The position numbers were made by a program, and so were the translations under genes. From Acidobacteriota bacterium (lineage in GTDB: Bacteria > Acidobacteriota > Terriglobia > Terriglobales > Acidobacteriaceae), in assembly GCA_021793595.1 (NCBI GenBank), contig JAJYSL010000215.1:1-7268 (forward strand): 7,268 bases of DNA, written 5' to 3'. Below, in pieces: positions 6,832-7,268 of this stretch. The notes beneath the pieces are model-generated. The model was given only the letters and a program-made list of their open reading frames with translations, did not search any database and was not told the origin of the DNA. Numbering within the stretch: position 1 is the stretch's first letter; the number at the start of each line of letters is the position of its first letter.

Positions 6832-7006
6832 ATCCCGGGGCAATGGGATCACAATGCGGTTAGGCAGATACCAGCGCAAGACGGCGGTATTCATCTTTCT
6901 ACAGGGGAGCAATCAGCTCGGATGTCCTCTAAAGTATTGAATATGGGCATCCTGCTTCCCCGCGCATGGGAGGGTACCGAAGGTCAATCGAGGATACAGG
7001 ATCTGC

Positions 7007-7080
7007 TACCTAACTATTGACTGAAGTAATACTAGACCCAGATCCGTGACTTACCTAAGTAATGTGAGTTGCGATTACTT
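7007..7080. repeat. Cluster of TACCTAA and AAGTAAT repeats
   Basis: TACCTAA-C/G-TA occurs at 7007-7016 and 7052-7061. AAGTAAT occurs at 7024-7030 and 7057-7063 (33-base period, about three helix turns) and as the inverted copy ATTACTT at 7074-7080, so that 7057-7080 is a 7-bp inverted repeat with a 10-base gap. The two motifs overlap in the second unit. This arrangement of AT-rich words in a noncoding stretch resembles a multi-site operator; the function is inferred. Confidence 0.4.
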
Positions 7081-7227
7081 CTGGGTAGGACAGGTGCAAT
7101 TTCTGTTTCGGTCGAGATGGTAAGCCCGAAGGAGTCATGCGGGAACTTTTGCGTTCGGAATAGCAGGAGAGCGACTCGGATCGACACATTCCTGGCTTAG
7201 TCAAGCTGCGACCCGATCCAATGCGAA

Positions 7228-7253
7228 ATGGCCTCTCCAATTGGAGAGGCCAT
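7228..7253. terminator. 26-base perfect palindrome, possible terminator of a gene beyond the right edge
   Basis: The 26 bases are perfectly self-complementary around AATT at 7239-7242, with arms containing GGCCTCTCC and GGAGAGGCC. As RNA this gives a strong GC-rich stem. On the plus strand it is followed by ATGATTTATTG and on the minus strand by only TTTCGCATT, so the U-tract is poor in either direction. A minus-strand gene could end with the TAA just before it (at about 7257-7259). A dimeric protein binding site is an alternative. Confidence 0.4.
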
Positions 7254-7268
7254 GATTTATTGCTGAAG

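Larger units (their letters stand above)
6596..7268. other. Long noncoding end region (about 670 bases) with candidate control elements
   Basis: No ORF here has a credible start plus recognisable product. The longest open frame (7055-7240, minus) begins with TTG inside a palindrome and encodes a serine- and arginine-rich string resembling no family I know. No tRNA or rRNA is evident by eye. The region is upstream of the beta-helix gene and should contain its promoter and leader; no strong -35/-10 pair is visible. It is rich in short inverted and direct repeats, listed separately. It might also hold a small RNA or the remains of a decayed gene, which I cannot show. Confidence 0.6.

Noticed and set aside
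7055..7240. 61-codon minus-strand open frame near the right edge
   Set aside because: Its start is TTG inside the 26-base palindrome, it has no ribosome binding site, and the product resembles nothing.

Overview
The window looks like a chromosomal segment of a GC-rich, Gram-negative soil-type bacterium. I lean towards Acidobacteriota (Terriglobia). This rests on recall of similar small helix-hairpin-helix lipoproteins and secreted Ig-like/beta-helix proteins in that group, not on a search. Export signals of several kinds (Tat, lipoprotein, Sec) fit a didermic cell with a large secretome.

Layout. Positions 1-1964 (minus strand) hold hypF, the [NiFe]-hydrogenase maturation carbamoyltransferase. 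It is read from its true start, but its last roughly 100-130 residues lie beyond the left edge. A 155-base divergent spacer separates it from a small plus-strand gene (2120-2470) for a predicted lipoprotein with a ComEA-like helix-hairpin-helix domain. That gene converges on a minus-strand gene (2545-4053) for a Tat-exported type I sulfatase of the Cys (formylglycine) class. Next come about 280 bases without a recognisable gene, then a strong hairpin terminator (4336-4379). The terminator closes a long minus-strand gene (4403-6586) for a secreted protein with two Ig-like domains and a right-handed beta-helix. The last 682 bases (6587-7268) show no credible gene. They do hold several candidate control elements: a CRP/FNR-type palindrome, a pair of mutually exclusive hairpins, a cluster of short repeats and a 26-base perfect palindrome.

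The four genes do not form an obvious pathway. HypF points to a hydrogenase elsewhere in the genome. The sulfatase and the beta-helix protein could both act on extracellular polysaccharide, but the terminator between them argues for separate transcripts. I found no convincing undescribed multi-gene system. The items most worth checking are the lipoprotein-anchored helix-hairpin-helix protein, the paired-cysteine beta-helix protein and the control elements in the 682-base noncoding end.
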